A DNA stretch of 32,507 nucleotides. It comes from Chlamydiota bacterium (lineage in GTDB: Bacteria; Chlamydiota; Chlamydiia; Chlamydiales; Rhabdochlamydiaceae). The position numbers and the translations under genes are program-made. The notes under the pieces are model-generated. The model ran no database searches, was not told the origin of the DNA, and saw nothing but the letters and a program-made list of their open reading frames with translations. The DNA lies in the NCBI GenBank assembly GCA_013287365.1, contig JABDDY010000005.1:1-32507 (forward strand), given 5' to 3'. Positions 15,979 through 26,817 of this stretch are shown in pieces (position 1 is the stretch's first letter; each line of letters begins with the position of its first letter).

Positions 15979-17895
15979 TTATGAAGCAGAATCAAGACTA
16001 GTCTCAGAATCTGTATTTTGCTCGCCAGAATCAACTATGGCATCTATGATTGTACCCTTTTCTTGCTGCGGGGTAGAGGACGCTGTCTGCATGTTACTGT
16101 TAATAAAGGGGTCTAGCGCCTGGCGTAAACTCTCTTTTCGCTGCAGCTCTTCGTCCTTGATCTGCTGGATCGTTTGCTCGATCACCGCTCTAAGATCAGC
16201 TCCCGGTTTAGAGAAGGCAGCTTCTTCTACTTTTGCTCGCAACTCTGGAGGCAATCTCGCTGGGATCTCGAGCATCTTCCCTCGATCTCCAGCCGTTACC
16301 GCTGCGAGATAATCTTCAAGAGTGGGATGGGCTTTTTTCCACGCATCTTCTTTTCTCTCGATGACATGGAGGGCATAGAGGTTGTAGCCAAGCCAGATCG
16401 CAGAAAGAACGATCATCACAACAAGAGGGGCAATTCCAAGGGTCAGAATTCCTGCCACGTGGAGAGCCACAATAGTTGCCACAATAGCTAAGTTGACCAG
16501 AATCGAAAGGGTGAGCAACTTTTTATCATGTATCGCCCCTTTTTCTTCACTAGCAACGCTCTTTTGCAGGCCAATATAATCCGAGACAAGGCTCATCAAA
16601 GAGGAGATCGCCATCAAGACTACCCCTACAACAAGTCCAGCCCCCGCTGTAAAGATCGTGCAGAGCACAATCGCCGTAAGGCCGACAGCGGTCTGGATGA
16701 TGCTTGGCATTTTACTTGAGACGTTTTCGCTGAGCACTTTTTGCACTCTTTGTACGAGGTCCTGGCCCTGTTGCAGAGCTGATGCATCGTTTGCAATGCG
16801 CGCAGAAAGTGGCGTAGATTCGCTCATCGTACCCTTTATTGTTTTGACAAGATCTTCTCCAAGTACACGGCTGAGTTTATCGGTTTTTTTAATCTCCAAC
16901 TTACGCGCTCTGAGGTCAAAACCGATAAGAGCAAGCATCTGACCTACGGACTCTGTGGCACCTCTATTTTGCAGCTCTGCCGCCAAAATGTTTTTATAGA
17001 TGTCGCCAAGAGGATCAGAGGTTGTAATTCCCAGCTCCTCTAAGAGAGCATGTAGATTGGCTGCTCCCGCAGCGATCGCTTCTTTAACCAAAGCTGTCTT
17101 ATAGTTTGGTCCAAGCTCCTTTTTCAACTTAGCTTCTAATTTCACCAGATCAACTGTAAGCTTCTTTTCTATACGTGCAAGTTGCGCTTGCAGCCCATTT
17201 TGCTCATCGAGCTTGAGGCTATTTTTGAGCTTTTCTCCTTCGTAAATGTTCAGTCCAAGGACCACTCCCGCAAAAGCATAGAAGACAGTCAGCAGGGCAA
17301 GTCCCAAAGTAGAAAAAGCGCCTGTGATTCTTCCAAGAAGTGTAGGAGCAGTAAATCCTGTAGTCACTCCACTAAGGGCAGAGGCCACCGCTGTGCCGCG
17401 ATATGCTCCGCCAAAAATCACGAGTCCCCCTATAAGAGAAACATCTCTTGCCAGGGCCAAACTTCCCAAAGCCCACCCTCTTCCATCGCCCACTTCTTCT
17501 GCGCGAGCGGCCCGGGAATAGGTCCTCGGCAGTCCTAAAGCTACCCCCGCTGCTGATACAACCACTCCAAGTCCAAAACCGTGGTAGACGGTCGCTCCAG
17601 CTGGGGTTCCTAGAGCAGCGGCCATGGGCTCGGTGCCTGGGATCATCTGGATCCAATCGGAGTTACAGCGATAGACCATGGCAGCATCTCCACCTACCTC
17701 TATAGCGTTAACAGCTCCAGATAGGGTTGGATGCAGAAGCGGACGGACCACTTGATTCATGCGGTTAACCACCTTGAGTAGGGACTCAGGCTGAGGCTGA
17801 GGTGAGCTTTGGCCGGGGGTAAGGGTAGGGCCGGGGGGTGTTTGGGATACTTGACCGGCTGAACCTGGGGACGGTGCTTGGGTTATCTGTGACAT
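15979..17895 (-). CDS. Hypothetical membrane protein with several hydrophobic segments; possible inclusion-membrane or secreted protein
   Basis: Pro/Ser/Gln-rich N-terminus, hydrophobic lobes (IIQTAVGLTAIVLCTIFTAGAGLVVGVVLMAISSLMSLV, LSILVNLAIVATIVALHVAGILTLGIAPLVVMIVLSAIWLGY) and coiled-coil stretches. Confidence 0.6.
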   Translation of the reverse strand: MSQITQAPSPGSAGQVSQTPPGPTLTPGQSSPQPQPESLLKVVNRMNQVVRPLLHPTLSGAVNAIEVGGDAAMVYRCNSDWIQMIPGTEPMAAALGTPAGATVYHGFGLGVVVSAAGVALGLPRTYSRAARAEEVGDGRGWALGSLALARDVSLIGGLVIFGGAYRGTAVASALSGVTTGFTAPTLLGRITGAFSTLGLALLTVFYAFAGVVLGLNIYEGEKLKNSLKLDEQNGLQAQLARIEKKLTVDLVKLEAKLKKELGPNYKTALVKEAIAAGAANLHALLEELGITTSDPLGDIYKNILAAELQNRGATESVGQMLALIGFDLRARKLEIKKTDKLSRVLGEDLVKTIKGTMSESTPLSARIANDASALQQGQDLVQRVQKVLSENVSSKMPSIIQTAVGLTAIVLCTIFTAGAGLVVGVVLMAISSLMSLVSDYIGLQKSVASEEKGAIHDKKLLTLSILVNLAIVATIVALHVAGILTLGIAPLVVMIVLSAIWLGYNLYALHVIERKEDAWKKAHPTLEDYLAAVTAGDRGKMLEIPARLPPELRAKVEEAAFSKPGADLRAVIEQTIQQIKDEELQRKESLRQALDPFINSNMQTASSTPQQEKGTIIDAIVDSGEQNTDSETSLDSAS

Positions 17896-18263
17896 AAAAA
17901 CTCGCTTTTTTTATTTATTAGTTATTTTGTCTATTAATTACATCCTTATTTTAACAATAAACATACATTTAAGTAAATAAAAATTAACCTGAAAATTAAT
18001 AGAAAATAAAAAATAAAACTTTTCGATTTGTGAATTTTTCTAGAGAGCTTAGCTGCTAAGTTGTTTATTTTAAGTGGCTTATGGCTTTTATTTCCTATGT
18101 GCTTGATTAAGAATAACCAAAGAAAAATTCACGCAATATTAAAAATAGATAACTTTATGTTGACTTAATTCATTGATTGTAATAATATTTAGTTAATAAG
18201 ACAAAAAAATCATTTAAAGATTATTAATAAAAACAAAACAAGTCCTTAAGGAGGATATATAAT

Positions 18264-19628
18264 ATGTCAACACCAACAACCCAAACAACCCAAACCGAAG
18301 TCAATTCATTCATTCCACTTTCTACTGTCCAGCTTCCGGAAGCCTCTCAATCTGGTAATCTGGGAACCCTTAAAGTTGACGTTCTAAATAACACACTAAA
18401 TCCATCTGATCAACCTACACAAGAAGACGCATCTCAGACTGCAGAGAAAACAGGCACCCTAAAAGACAGGATTCAGCAGGGAGCCCAACAACTTCAAAAT
18501 GGAGTCAAAACAGCAGCTAACACTGTTAAAGAGGCAATTGAACCCACTGTGAACTATTTGACCAATCCAGTCGCTAATATGCAGGCCAACAAACAGGTTA
18601 CAGCACATGCTGAGAGTTTGCTTGAGCGCGCAGTAGTAACAGCTCTTAAACCAAGACTCATGGCAAATGGCCTTTTTGGAATTGAAACTAAATCTCAAAC
18701 TAGTCTAAGACAACAACTAGACGCTATTTTAGGAAGCGAAGATCTGACCGAAATAAGCACTCTAATCAACCAACTACCCTTAGGAATTCGACGAGAAATA
18801 GAGACTCTTGAAGAGGAAAGCGAGGCCCTCTTTTATAAGGAAGAGTACAAAGCAGCAGTTCAAAGTATCCGCGACAAGTATGCGACTCATGAAGGTCTCG
18901 CCGCATCCGTAGTAAGCCTTGCTGAGGAAGAGTTTTTTACCCATGCCGCAGACGAAGGAAAAGTTACAAGGGTTCTCAAGAACACAGGAAATTATTTAAG
19001 AAACTCTGTTCGAATTGGCACGGTAATAGCTGATGATACTTCACGCAAATTTGCAGACATTACATTCACAGTACTCAATAGTCTACTATCCATCCCCTTA
19101 AGAGGCCTTGGTACAGCCATTGCCTTAGTAGTAGCTTATGTTGTTAGATGTGTGGCATTTATAGCAACTATGGCATTCGCCCTGCTCGTGAACGGCTTGC
19201 AAACTGCTGCTGTAATTGCTGGCGCAACTCCCATCGTTGTAATCGGCGGAATGGCCCTGTTGCCAAGCTTGATTGCAAAAGCAATCCAAGAAATCTACAA
19301 CAGAGTCATCGGATTCGCCAAGGAAATCGTCGCGCTGATAAATCAACCGTCTAGACTAGAAATTCTCGAAGCAAAAGTTGCATTGCTCCAAGAAGAAAAT
19401 AAAGCACTCAAACAACACGCGCTCGAAATCGAAGGGACAGCACCAACAGATGACAATCTGATTGCATCAGCAAATGACGCGATCAACCCCTTCGCTGCTG
19501 GAACTGATTTTGCCGCTACCTACGTTCCTTTTTCAAACCCAAACGACAATAGCCCTTTCGCTCCTGCACCCACTCAAACTCAACCTGACAACAATACAGA
19601 GGAAGACTTAGACCCTATCAACTACTAA
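18264..19628 (+). CDS. Hypothetical protein with central hydrophobic lobe; possible inclusion-membrane or secreted protein
   Basis: AAGGAGG upstream of ATG; Thr/Gln-rich N-terminus (MSTPTTQTTQTEVNSFIPLS); bilobed hydrophobic region LRGLGTAIALVVAYVVRCVAFIATMAFALLVNGLQTAAVIAGATPIVVIGGMALLPSLI; coiled coil LEAKVALLQEENKALKQH. Confidence 0.65.
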   Translation: MSTPTTQTTQTEVNSFIPLSTVQLPEASQSGNLGTLKVDVLNNTLNPSDQPTQEDASQTAEKTGTLKDRIQQGAQQLQNGVKTAANTVKEAIEPTVNYLTNPVANMQANKQVTAHAESLLERAVVTALKPRLMANGLFGIETKSQTSLRQQLDAILGSEDLTEISTLINQLPLGIRREIETLEEESEALFYKEEYKAAVQSIRDKYATHEGLAASVVSLAEEEFFTHAADEGKVTRVLKNTGNYLRNSVRIGTVIADDTSRKFADITFTVLNSLLSIPLRGLGTAIALVVAYVVRCVAFIATMAFALLVNGLQTAAVIAGATPIVVIGGMALLPSLIAKAIQEIYNRVIGFAKEIVALINQPSRLEILEAKVALLQEENKALKQHALEIEGTAPTDDNLIASANDAINPFAAGTDFAATYVPFSNPNDNSPFAPAPTQTQPDNNTEEDLDPINY

Positions 19629-19639
19629 AATTCCAACCC

Positions 19640-19673
19640 AAAGCATGAGGGATTCTCCCTCATGCTTTTTTTT
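19640..19673 (+). terminator. Intrinsic terminator of the 18264-19628 gene
   Basis: AAAGCATGAGGGA-TTC-TCCCTCATGCTTTTTTTTT: 13-bp stem plus T-run. Confidence 0.92.
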
Positions 19674-19827
19674 ATTTTCACCTCCTAAACACTACTTTTC
19701 ATAAGTCTCTTGTAATCAATCGATTAAGATTTATCAACCTCAGCCAACCGCTATTTAATTATTAATTTGATATTAAATTAATATTTATATATAATAAAGA
19801 TAGAAGGTAATAATAAACGGAGGTTCT

Positions 19828-20043
19828 ATGGAAACTAATCAAGAATTAAAAAGACGGGTCGCTTTTCTTGAAAGCCGGCTCGATCAGTTTGAATCAGAGC
19901 TCTCTTACGTCAATCAGCTGCTGCTCGCCTGCGGGTTCCCCGAGGGAGTCGCCTCTCTAAAATATACTATCGAGGACCTGCTCAGTGAGGAGGTTTCGGA
20001 AGGACCCTCTTCTGGAGATAAACCTCACACCTTCGATTTCTAA
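19828..20043 (+). CDS. Small coiled-coil hypothetical protein
   Basis: CGGAGG RBS before ATG; METNQELKRRVAFLESRLDQFESELSYVNQLLLACGFPEGVASL. Confidence 0.65.
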   Translation: METNQELKRRVAFLESRLDQFESELSYVNQLLLACGFPEGVASLKYTIEDLLSEEVSEGPSSGDKPHTFDF

Positions 20044-20088
20044 TCAGATTATTGTTTTTTTGCCCCTAATCCGCTATGATGCCATCTG

Positions 20089-20352
20089 ATGGCAAAGCTG
20101 ATTTTTGAGTCTACGGGTGAAGAACGGGAGCTCGAAGAGGGCGCCCCCATTGCCTCTCTGTGCGAAGAGGCGGGGGTGCCCTTTGCCTGTACAGAGGGAA
20201 TCTGCGGGACCTGCGTCATTGAGGTCAGAGAGGGGATGGAAAATCTCTCCGATTTCTCGCAGGAAGAGCTCGATTTCCTCGGAGAGCCCGGCTGCGAAAG
20301 ACTCGCCTGTCAGTGTAAGATTCGCCAAGGATCCGTGAAAATTCGCTTCTAG
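20089..20352 (+). CDS. 2Fe-2S ferredoxin
   Basis: CTEGICGTCVIEV...CERLACQCKI cysteine pattern of 2Fe-2S ferredoxins; resembles the short chlamydial ferredoxin. Confidence 0.9.
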   Translation: MAKLIFESTGEERELEEGAPIASLCEEAGVPFACTEGICGTCVIEVREGMENLSDFSQEELDFLGEPGCERLACQCKIRQGSVKIRF

Positions 20353-20365
20353 CTAGAGGTTCAAG

Positions 20366-20929
20366 ATGGAAAAAATCACAAAAGAGATGACAATTGAGGA
20401 GATTTTCTCCCGCTTTCCGCAGAGGGCGCAGAAGCTCGCTCAGGCGATCACCGATGCAGGATTGCATTGCGTGGGCTGCCAGGCCGCTACCTGGGAGACG
20501 CTTGAGGCGGGAATGCTCGGCCATGGGTATAAGCAAGAAGAGATTGAGAGGCTCGTCGATGAACTCAATGAGGTCCTCGGTGGAGAAATTGACCCCTCCT
20601 CGATTGTGCTGACAAAGCGCGCTGCCGAAAAGTTCCGCGAGATCTTAGAAGAAGAGGGCAAAACTGGTTGGCATTTGCGCTTTGGAGATGAAGCCTCTGG
20701 ATGCAGCGGCTTTAGCTATGTGCTCGACTACTCCGAAAAGGCACTCGAAGATGATGAGATCTTCCATTCCCATGGGATGCAGATCCATGTGAAGAAAAAG
20801 ATGGTTCCTCGCCTTCTGGGCTCAGAGATCGACTATGTGGAAAATAGCCTCAACCACTCAGGCTTTAAGATCAGTAACCTAAATGCAAAAGGCGCCTGCG
20901 GGTGCGGCAAATCCCAGTCTTACGGCTAA
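20366..20929 (+). CDS. DUF1858 domain fused to IscA/ErpA (HesB)-like Fe-S carrier
   Basis: N-terminal KEMTIEEIFSRFPQRAQKLAQAITDAGLHCVGCQAATWETLEAGMLGHGY (DUF1858-like), then IVLTKRAAEKFREILEEEGKTGWHLRFGDEASGCSGFSYVLDY...NLNAKGACGCGKS (A-type carrier C...CxC). Confidence 0.85.
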   Translation: MEKITKEMTIEEIFSRFPQRAQKLAQAITDAGLHCVGCQAATWETLEAGMLGHGYKQEEIERLVDELNEVLGGEIDPSSIVLTKRAAEKFREILEEEGKTGWHLRFGDEASGCSGFSYVLDYSEKALEDDEIFHSHGMQIHVKKKMVPRLLGSEIDYVENSLNHSGFKISNLNAKGACGCGKSQSYG

Positions 20930-20932
20930 GGG

Positions 20933-22309
20933 CTAACGGTGAATCGCCCTGCCATGTAGGGCGAGGGCAGCTTCCTTAAGTGCCTCGGAAAGAGTGGGAT
21001 GCGCATGAGGTGTTGTCGCAATATCGAGAGCGGTTGCCCCTTTTTGGAGCGCGAGGGCCGCCTCGCCAATCAGCTCAGAGGCATGGCTTCCCAGGATATG
21101 GACCCCCAGCAGGCGGTCTGACTGGGCATCGGCAATCATTTTAACCATTCCCTCCTCTTCTCCCGTGCACTTGGCACGCGAATTTGTCTTAAAGGGAAAG
21201 AGGCCTATTTTCGTCTGGAGCTGTAGTTTTTTTGTCTCTTCTTCGGTGAGTCCTACCCCCGCCGCCTCCGGGTTTGTGTAGACAACACTCGGTATCGCCA
21301 TGTAGTGGACAGTAGGGTGGAGACCGGCGATGAGCTCGGCAACGGCTACCCCCTCCTCAGAAGCTTTGTGGGCCAGCATAGGGCCATCGACAACATCGCC
21401 AATGGCATAGATGGTGGGGACAGAGGTCTGAAATCTACCATTGATGGCAATTTGGCCTTTTTCAGTGAGCTGGATACCCACTTTTTCAAGGCCTAGACCC
21501 TGGGTGTAGGGACGCCGTCCGATGCTGACAAGGACGACATCGCCACTGAGCTGGTGAGAGGCTCCCTGCTGCTCATAGAGGATCCTGATCTCTTCTTTTT
21601 CGATTTTGGCGCCGGTAACCTTAGCCGAAAGGTGAAAAACAAGGCCCTGCTTTTCTAAGAGAGGCTGGAAGGCTTTAGAGAGGCTGCCATCTAAGGTGGG
21701 GCAGATGCGGTCTAGAAATTCGAGAAAGACCACTTCGCTCCCCAGGCGTTTATAGACAGAGCCAAGCTCCACTCCAATGATCCCCGCTCCAATGATGAGA
21801 AGCCGTTTTGGCACTTTTGGTAGGGAGAGGGCACCTGTCGAGGTGACGATGCGCTCTTCGTCGATAGGGAGAAAAGGAAGGTCGATGGGCAGGGAGCCCG
21901 TTGCTAGGATGATGGAGGCGGCTGTTAGCTCTTCGCCTAAGACTTTTACACTTGTGGGAGAGGTCAGCTGGGCAGATCCTGGGTAGAGGGTCACCCCATT
22001 TTTCTTAAAGAGCGCCGCAATGCCTTGGTTAAAGCTCTTCACAATCCCCTTCTTGCGCTCCATCATCTTGCCAAAATCAAAACGGGCACCTTGCACCTCT
22101 ATGCCGTGGATGGCGTAGGTGTGGCCAAGAGCGCTGTAGAGCTCGGAAGAGTGCAAAAGCGCTTTCGAAGGGATACAGCCAATGTTCAAACAGGTACCGC
22201 CGAGCAGCCCTTTTTCGACACAAGCAGTTTTAAGGCCGAGCTGGGCCGCTCGAATCGCCGCTACATAGCCTCCAGGGCCACTTCCAATGACAAGAACCTC
22301 GTAGTTCAT
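20933..22309 (-). CDS. lpd: Dihydrolipoyl dehydrogenase (E3)
   Basis: [54 protein letters not shown], redox-active CLNIGC; C-terminal [15 protein letters not shown]. Confidence 0.95.
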   Translation of the reverse strand: MNYEVLVIGSGPGGYVAAIRAAQLGLKTACVEKGLLGGTCLNIGCIPSKALLHSSELYSALGHTYAIHGIEVQGARFDFGKMMERKKGIVKSFNQGIAALFKKNGVTLYPGSAQLTSPTSVKVLGEELTAASIILATGSLPIDLPFLPIDEERIVTSTGALSLPKVPKRLLIIGAGIIGVELGSVYKRLGSEVVFLEFLDRICPTLDGSLSKAFQPLLEKQGLVFHLSAKVTGAKIEKEEIRILYEQQGASHQLSGDVVLVSIGRRPYTQGLGLEKVGIQLTEKGQIAINGRFQTSVPTIYAIGDVVDGPMLAHKASEEGVAVAELIAGLHPTVHYMAIPSVVYTNPEAAGVGLTEEETKKLQLQTKIGLFPFKTNSRAKCTGEEEGMVKMIADAQSDRLLGVHILGSHASELIGEAALALQKGATALDIATTPHAHPTLSEALKEAALALHGRAIHR

Positions 22310-23403
22310 AGATCGAGTAAAAGCCGCGCGGGGGCCTCCAAGTTGTTTTTGAGATGGACGAGGAAAAGAACGGCTTCCCGCCCATCGATGAGACGATGGT
22401 CATAGCTCAGCGCCAGGTACATCATGGGCCGGAGGGCGACCTGCTCTTCAACGGCAATGGGTCTTTTGATGATGGCGTGCATGCCCAAAATGGCACTTTG
22501 CGGGGGGTTGAGGATCGGGGTGGAGAGCAGTGATCCAAAGGTTCCGCCGTTTGTGATCGTGAAACAGCCCCCTTTTAGATCATCTAGAGAAATGGTCCCC
22601 TCGCGCGCTTTTTTGGCAAAATCGGCAAGCTGCTTTTCAATCTGGGCAAAATTGAGCTCTTCGCACTTTCGAAGCACAGGAACCATGAGGCCTCTTTCGG
22701 TTGAGACAGCTACCCCAATGTCATACTGGGTGGGTGTGACAATCTCATCGCCTTCGAGCATCGAGCCAACAATGGGAAACTCTTTCAGAGCAGCTAAGGT
22801 CGCTTTGATGAAAAAAGACATGAATCCAAGCTTGACAGAGTTAGCTTTTTGGAAGCTCTCCTGTTCCTTTGTACGGATTTTGATGATGGCGCTCATGTCC
22901 ACCTCGTTAAAGGTGGTGAGCATGGCCGTCTGCTGTTTGACGGCGACCAGTCGCTCAGCAATGGTTTTGCGCAGCTTGCTCATTTTTTTGCGAGAGGAGG
23001 GCTGAGCTGGTTCTTCAGCCTTAGGCAGTGGAGGAGCTGGTTTTTGAGGAGCGGCTAAAAAGTCTGCTGGCATTTGACGGGCAGAAGGGGCTGCTGAAGA
23101 AGAGGGCTGGGGAATTTTCGGCGCTTGTTTTGTGGGCTCTGCTTTTGGCATCTGAGCGGGCATCTGAACCTCTGTATCCACAGAGCCAATGGACTGGCCA
23201 ATTTTCACGAGCTGATCCACCTTTACGCTCAGCTCTAATTTTCCAGCCGCAGGGGCATAGACCACCTGGTTGACCTTATCGGTTTCTAGCTCAAGGATCT
23301 CCTCATCGACTTGCACAAAGCTTCCGCTTTCCTTCAGGATGCGGCTCACCGTTGCCTCTGATACAGATTCGCCGGCCGGTGGCACTTTAATCTCTACTTT
23401 CAT
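22306..23403 (-). CDS. sucB: 2-oxoglutarate dehydrogenase E2 (dihydrolipoyl succinyltransferase)
   Basis: [22 protein letters not shown], lipoyl [15 protein letters not shown], catalytic NEVDMSAII...[17 protein letters not shown]. The ORF extension upstream of 23403 lies inside sucA. Confidence 0.92.
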   Translation of the reverse strand: MKVEIKVPPAGESVSEATVSRILKESGSFVQVDEEILELETDKVNQVVYAPAAGKLELSVKVDQLVKIGQSIGSVDTEVQMPAQMPKAEPTKQAPKIPQPSSSAAPSARQMPADFLAAPQKPAPPLPKAEEPAQPSSRKKMSKLRKTIAERLVAVKQQTAMLTTFNEVDMSAIIKIRTKEQESFQKANSVKLGFMSFFIKATLAALKEFPIVGSMLEGDEIVTPTQYDIGVAVSTERGLMVPVLRKCEELNFAQIEKQLADFAKKAREGTISLDDLKGGCFTITNGGTFGSLLSTPILNPPQSAILGMHAIIKRPIAVEEQVALRPMMYLALSYDHRLIDGREAVLFLVHLKNNLEAPARLLLDL

Positions 23404-25955
23404 GATTTTCCCGACATTAGGTTCTGGACAATGGTTTCCTGCTCCCGCACATGACAGGCATGCGAGCCAGTAGCTGGTGAAGCACTGGCGATACGCCCCA
23501 CATAGCGCACGCTCTTGCCACTGATGCGCTCTAGCTGCGGTTTGATCCAAGAGGCTGCTCCCATATTGGCAGGCTCTTCTTGCGCCCAGATCAGCTCCCC
23601 CGCTTCCTTATACTGCGCGAGCAATTTTTTGATCTTTTCCTCATCAAGAGGATAGAGCTGCTCAATGCGAATGAGCTTCATTTGCAGCTTTTTCTCCTCC
23701 CGGAGTTTCATCAGGTCATAGAAGATTTTGCCGCTGCAAAAGATGAGCTGGGAAGGAGAAACAGGGGAAGGGTCATCTAAAATCGGTTCAAAGCTACCCT
23801 CTGTAAAGGCAGAGAGGGGGCTTTTGCAAAGGGGATGGCGCAGAAGCGCTTTGGGGGTAAAGAGCACAAGAGGCCGTTTTTTTTGTGCAAGGGCTTGTCT
23901 TCTGAGTAGATGAAAGAGCTGGGCGGGAGTAGTGCAGTTGGCAATGGTCATATTTTCTTCAGCGCAGAGCTGTAAAAAACGTTCGATCCTGGCTGAGGAG
24001 TGTTCGGGCCCCTGCCCCTCATAACCGTGGGGCAAAAGAAGGGTGAGGCTTGTCTGCAGGCCCCATTTGGTCCAAGATGTGGCAATGAACTGGTCGATCA
24101 TCACCTGCGCGCTATTGTTAAAGTCACCAAACTGCGCCTCCCAGAGCACAAGAGCCCCTGGATAGAGTAGGCTGTAGCCAAACTCAAAGCCAAGCGCTGC
24201 TGTTTCCGATAGCGAGGAGTTGAAAATATCGCAAGGGGCTTGTCCATCCCGCAGATGAGAAAGGGGGTAGTAATGGCTAGATGTGTTCTGGTCAACCCAG
24301 AGCGCATGTCTGTGGGCAAAGGTGCCACGGCGCACATCCTGTCCTGAGAGGCGGACGTGGACCCCCTGATCACAGAGTGTGGCATAAGAGAGAAGCTCTC
24401 CCATGGCCCAATCGAGACCGGTCTCTAGCATCTCCAGTCGCTCTTTGAGCAACCGCGCGATTTTAGGGCTCAGATTAAACCCTTCGGGAATTGTCAAGCT
24501 TACCTGCGCAAGGCGTCTTAGAGAAGAGAGCTCTACTGCCGTCTGGACAATCTGAGGGGCTATAGGAGGCTTTGGAGGAGCCCTCTGCGGTTTTTTTTCC
24601 TGAGCCCCACTGAGCTCTTTTGTCAGGGTCTGCTTAAAACTCTCTTCCAGAGAAGAAGCTCTAGAGCTGTCAATCACCTTTTCCTGGATCAGCTGCTCCT
24701 TGAAAAGCTCTTTGATCGAGCGCTTGGAGCGGATCTGTGCATACTGCAAGGGTTGGGTAAAGAAGGGTTCATCGCTTTCGTTATGGCCATACTTGCGATA
24801 CCCATTTAAATCGATGAAAACATCGCAGCCAAAGCGCTGGCGAATCAGAAGGGAGAGGTAAGCTACCTGTACACACCCTACAGGATCCTCGGCATTTACG
24901 TGAAAGACGGGGGCGCCAAAGGCTTTGGCAATATCTGTGCAATAGAGGGTTGATCTACCATCTTTTGGAAGTGTGGTGTATCCGATCTGGTTGTTGATCA
25001 CAATGTGGATCGTTCCACAGGTTCTATAGCCGTTTAGTTTGGAAAGGCCAAGGGTCTCATAGACCACTCCCTGCCCGGTCACCGCCGCATCTCCATGGAT
25101 CAAAAGGGCCAGAATCTCTTTTCTCTTCTCTTTGGCCTTTTTGCTCTCTTGAAGGGCTCTTGCCCCTCCCTCCACAACAGGATCAACCGCCTCGAGATGG
25201 CTTGGATTGGCGCAGAGGATAATCTGGATCTTACCCCCTTTTTCTGTTGCATAGGTGGAGGTAAACCCCTTGTGGTACTTCACATCCCCTGTTCCTTCAC
25301 TCAAATCTGGATCGTAATAGTCTTCAAACTCCTCAAAAATGTAGCCGTAGGATTTGCCCAAGATGTTTGCCAGCACATTTAACCTACCGCGATGAGACAT
25401 GCCAAGGACCAGATCACTCATCCCCTCCTCTCCACCCGCCTCCAAAATCGCATGGAGCATCGGGATGAGAGTCTCTGTCCCCTCGAGGGAAAAACGTTTT
25501 TGTCCCACATACTTCATGTGCAAAAAGGTCTCAAACCCCTCTGCTTGCATGAGCTGCTCTAAAATCTTGATCCGCTTTTCTGCAGGAAGAGGCCTTGCAA
25601 AGTGCGGCTCAATCTGCGACTGGATGAAGCTCTCGAGCTCCTTGCCAAGCCCCATGTATTCAAATCCAATCGTCCCACAGTAGATCTTTTCTAAGTTCTC
25701 GTCTTGGCTCTCCTTGAGAGGTTCAGGGAGAGGTCCAGGAGACTCTGTTTGCAGAGGGTTAAAACGCGCTTTTAAGTGGCCATAGGTGCGATAGGCCTCT
25801 TTTGGGTCAATGCCCGGCAGCGCAGGCAAGCGAGAGCCAAACTCCATCCCCTCGAAAAAAAAGCGCCAGGAAGGATCGACGCTCATCGGCTCTTTGCTCC
25901 ATAGCTCATAGAGCTGTTCTAGGGCCTGTAGGTTCCCGAAGTGGGCAAAGCTCAT
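23400..25955 (-). CDS. sucA: 2-oxoglutarate dehydrogenase E1
   Basis: [125 protein letters not shown]. Confidence 0.95.
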   Translation of the reverse strand: MSFAHFGNLQALEQLYELWSKEPMSVDPSWRFFFEGMEFGSRLPALPGIDPKEAYRTYGHLKARFNPLQTESPGPLPEPLKESQDENLEKIYCGTIGFEYMGLGKELESFIQSQIEPHFARPLPAEKRIKILEQLMQAEGFETFLHMKYVGQKRFSLEGTETLIPMLHAILEAGGEEGMSDLVLGMSHRGRLNVLANILGKSYGYIFEEFEDYYDPDLSEGTGDVKYHKGFTSTYATEKGGKIQIILCANPSHLEAVDPVVEGGARALQESKKAKEKRKEILALLIHGDAAVTGQGVVYETLGLSKLNGYRTCGTIHIVINNQIGYTTLPKDGRSTLYCTDIAKAFGAPVFHVNAEDPVGCVQVAYLSLLIRQRFGCDVFIDLNGYRKYGHNESDEPFFTQPLQYAQIRSKRSIKELFKEQLIQEKVIDSSRASSLEESFKQTLTKELSGAQEKKPQRAPPKPPIAPQIVQTAVELSSLRRLAQVSLTIPEGFNLSPKIARLLKERLEMLETGLDWAMGELLSYATLCDQGVHVRLSGQDVRRGTFAHRHALWVDQNTSSHYYPLSHLRDGQAPCDIFNSSLSETAALGFEFGYSLLYPGALVLWEAQFGDFNNSAQVMIDQFIATSWTKWGLQTSLTLLLPHGYEGQGPEHSSARIERFLQLCAEENMTIANCTTPAQLFHLLRRQALAQKKRPLVLFTPKALLRHPLCKSPLSAFTEGSFEPILDDPSPVSPSQLIFCSGKIFYDLMKLREEKKLQMKLIRIEQLYPLDEEKIKKLLAQYKEAGELIWAQEEPANMGAASWIKPQLERISGKSVRYVGRIASASPATGSHACHVREQETIVQNLMSGKS

Positions 25956-26037
25956 ATCTCCTCCTATAGCAAAAAAATTCTATTCATAAAATAAATATTT
26001 TGGCTATGCAGCAAAGAGAGAATCGAGTATACGACTC

Positions 26038-26529
26038 GTGAAAACGTTAGGTAGGGATTTTCGGATGAGTTTAAAAAGTGAGCGCTTAAAAAAATTAGAA
26101 ACTGAGCTGCATGACCTTGAGCAGTGGCTCACCCTGGGGCTTGTACCCAAAAAAGACATTGAAAAACACAAAGAGGAGATGCGCCTTCTCGACAAAAAAA
26201 TTCAGGAAGAGAAGGAGCGGCTACGCTTTTTAAAAGAGAGCGGCGAGGTCGAGGAATATACCCCCTCCAAGCGGCCTACCCGTGCAGCCTTCCAAGAACC
26301 CCATAGCCTGCCCGACATGGAAATGGTCGACGAAAACCTAACCGATGCTGGCTTTGATATGGAAACTGAAACCTATGAGGCAGAAACCTCTACAGGTGAG
26401 GAGAGCGAAGGCGGCGAAGAGGCCGACACCTCGTCGCAGGTCCATGAGGAAGAAGAGGAAGACCCCTTTAGCGATCGCAATAGGTGGCGTCGGGGGGTTT
26501 TGGAAGACCCCGACTCGAGTGAATGGTAA
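26038..26529 (+). CDS. Coiled-coil hypothetical protein with acidic C-terminus (CT053-like by position)
   Basis: KSERLKKLETELHDLEQWLTLGLVPKKDIEKHKEEMRLLDKKIQEEKERLRFLKE..., acidic tail. Divergent from sucA and upstream of hemW, as recalled for the Chlamydia CT052-CT055 order. The true start may be 26065. Confidence 0.65.
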   Translation: MKTLGRDFRMSLKSERLKKLETELHDLEQWLTLGLVPKKDIEKHKEEMRLLDKKIQEEKERLRFLKESGEVEEYTPSKRPTRAAFQEPHSLPDMEMVDENLTDAGFDMETETYEAETSTGEESEGGEEADTSSQVHEEEEEDPFSDRNRWRRGVLEDPDSSEW

Positions 26530-26549
26530 TATCACTAACAATAAGATGT

Positions 26550-26817
26550 TTAACCACAGAGTTCCAGGGTCTTTTAATTAAAAAAACTGTGTGTCTAAGT
26601 CATTTTCTCTGTGGGCTCTGTGATCTCTGTGGTTATTAATTTTTATTTTTACTACAGAGATCACAGAGCCCACAGAGAAAAAAAGGGCCTGTTTTAAGTT
26701 GCTGACAATCCATGTTAAAGAACTGTCAGTTTTTTTAATTAAAAAATTCTGCGCTCTCTGTGGTCGCATATCTTATTTTAAGAATGTTACGCCGAAAAGT
26801 GAATGACACAACAAATA
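26550..26817. repeat. CCACAGAG-type palindromic element, copy B (compound, rearranged)
   Basis: TTTAACCACAGAGTT at about 26550; perfect 28-bp inverted repeat TTTTCTCTGTGGGCTCTGTGATCTCTGT (26602-26629) / 26653-26680; right end CTCTGTGGTCGCATATCTTATTTTAAGAATGTTACGCCGAAAAGTGAATGACACAACAAA matches the ends of copies A and C. Confidence 0.75.

Noticed and set aside
23020-25960. Multiple plus-strand ORFs antisense to sucA/sucB
   Set aside because: They mirror the coding strand of strongly recognisable sucA and sucB, so they are treated as shadow ORFs.
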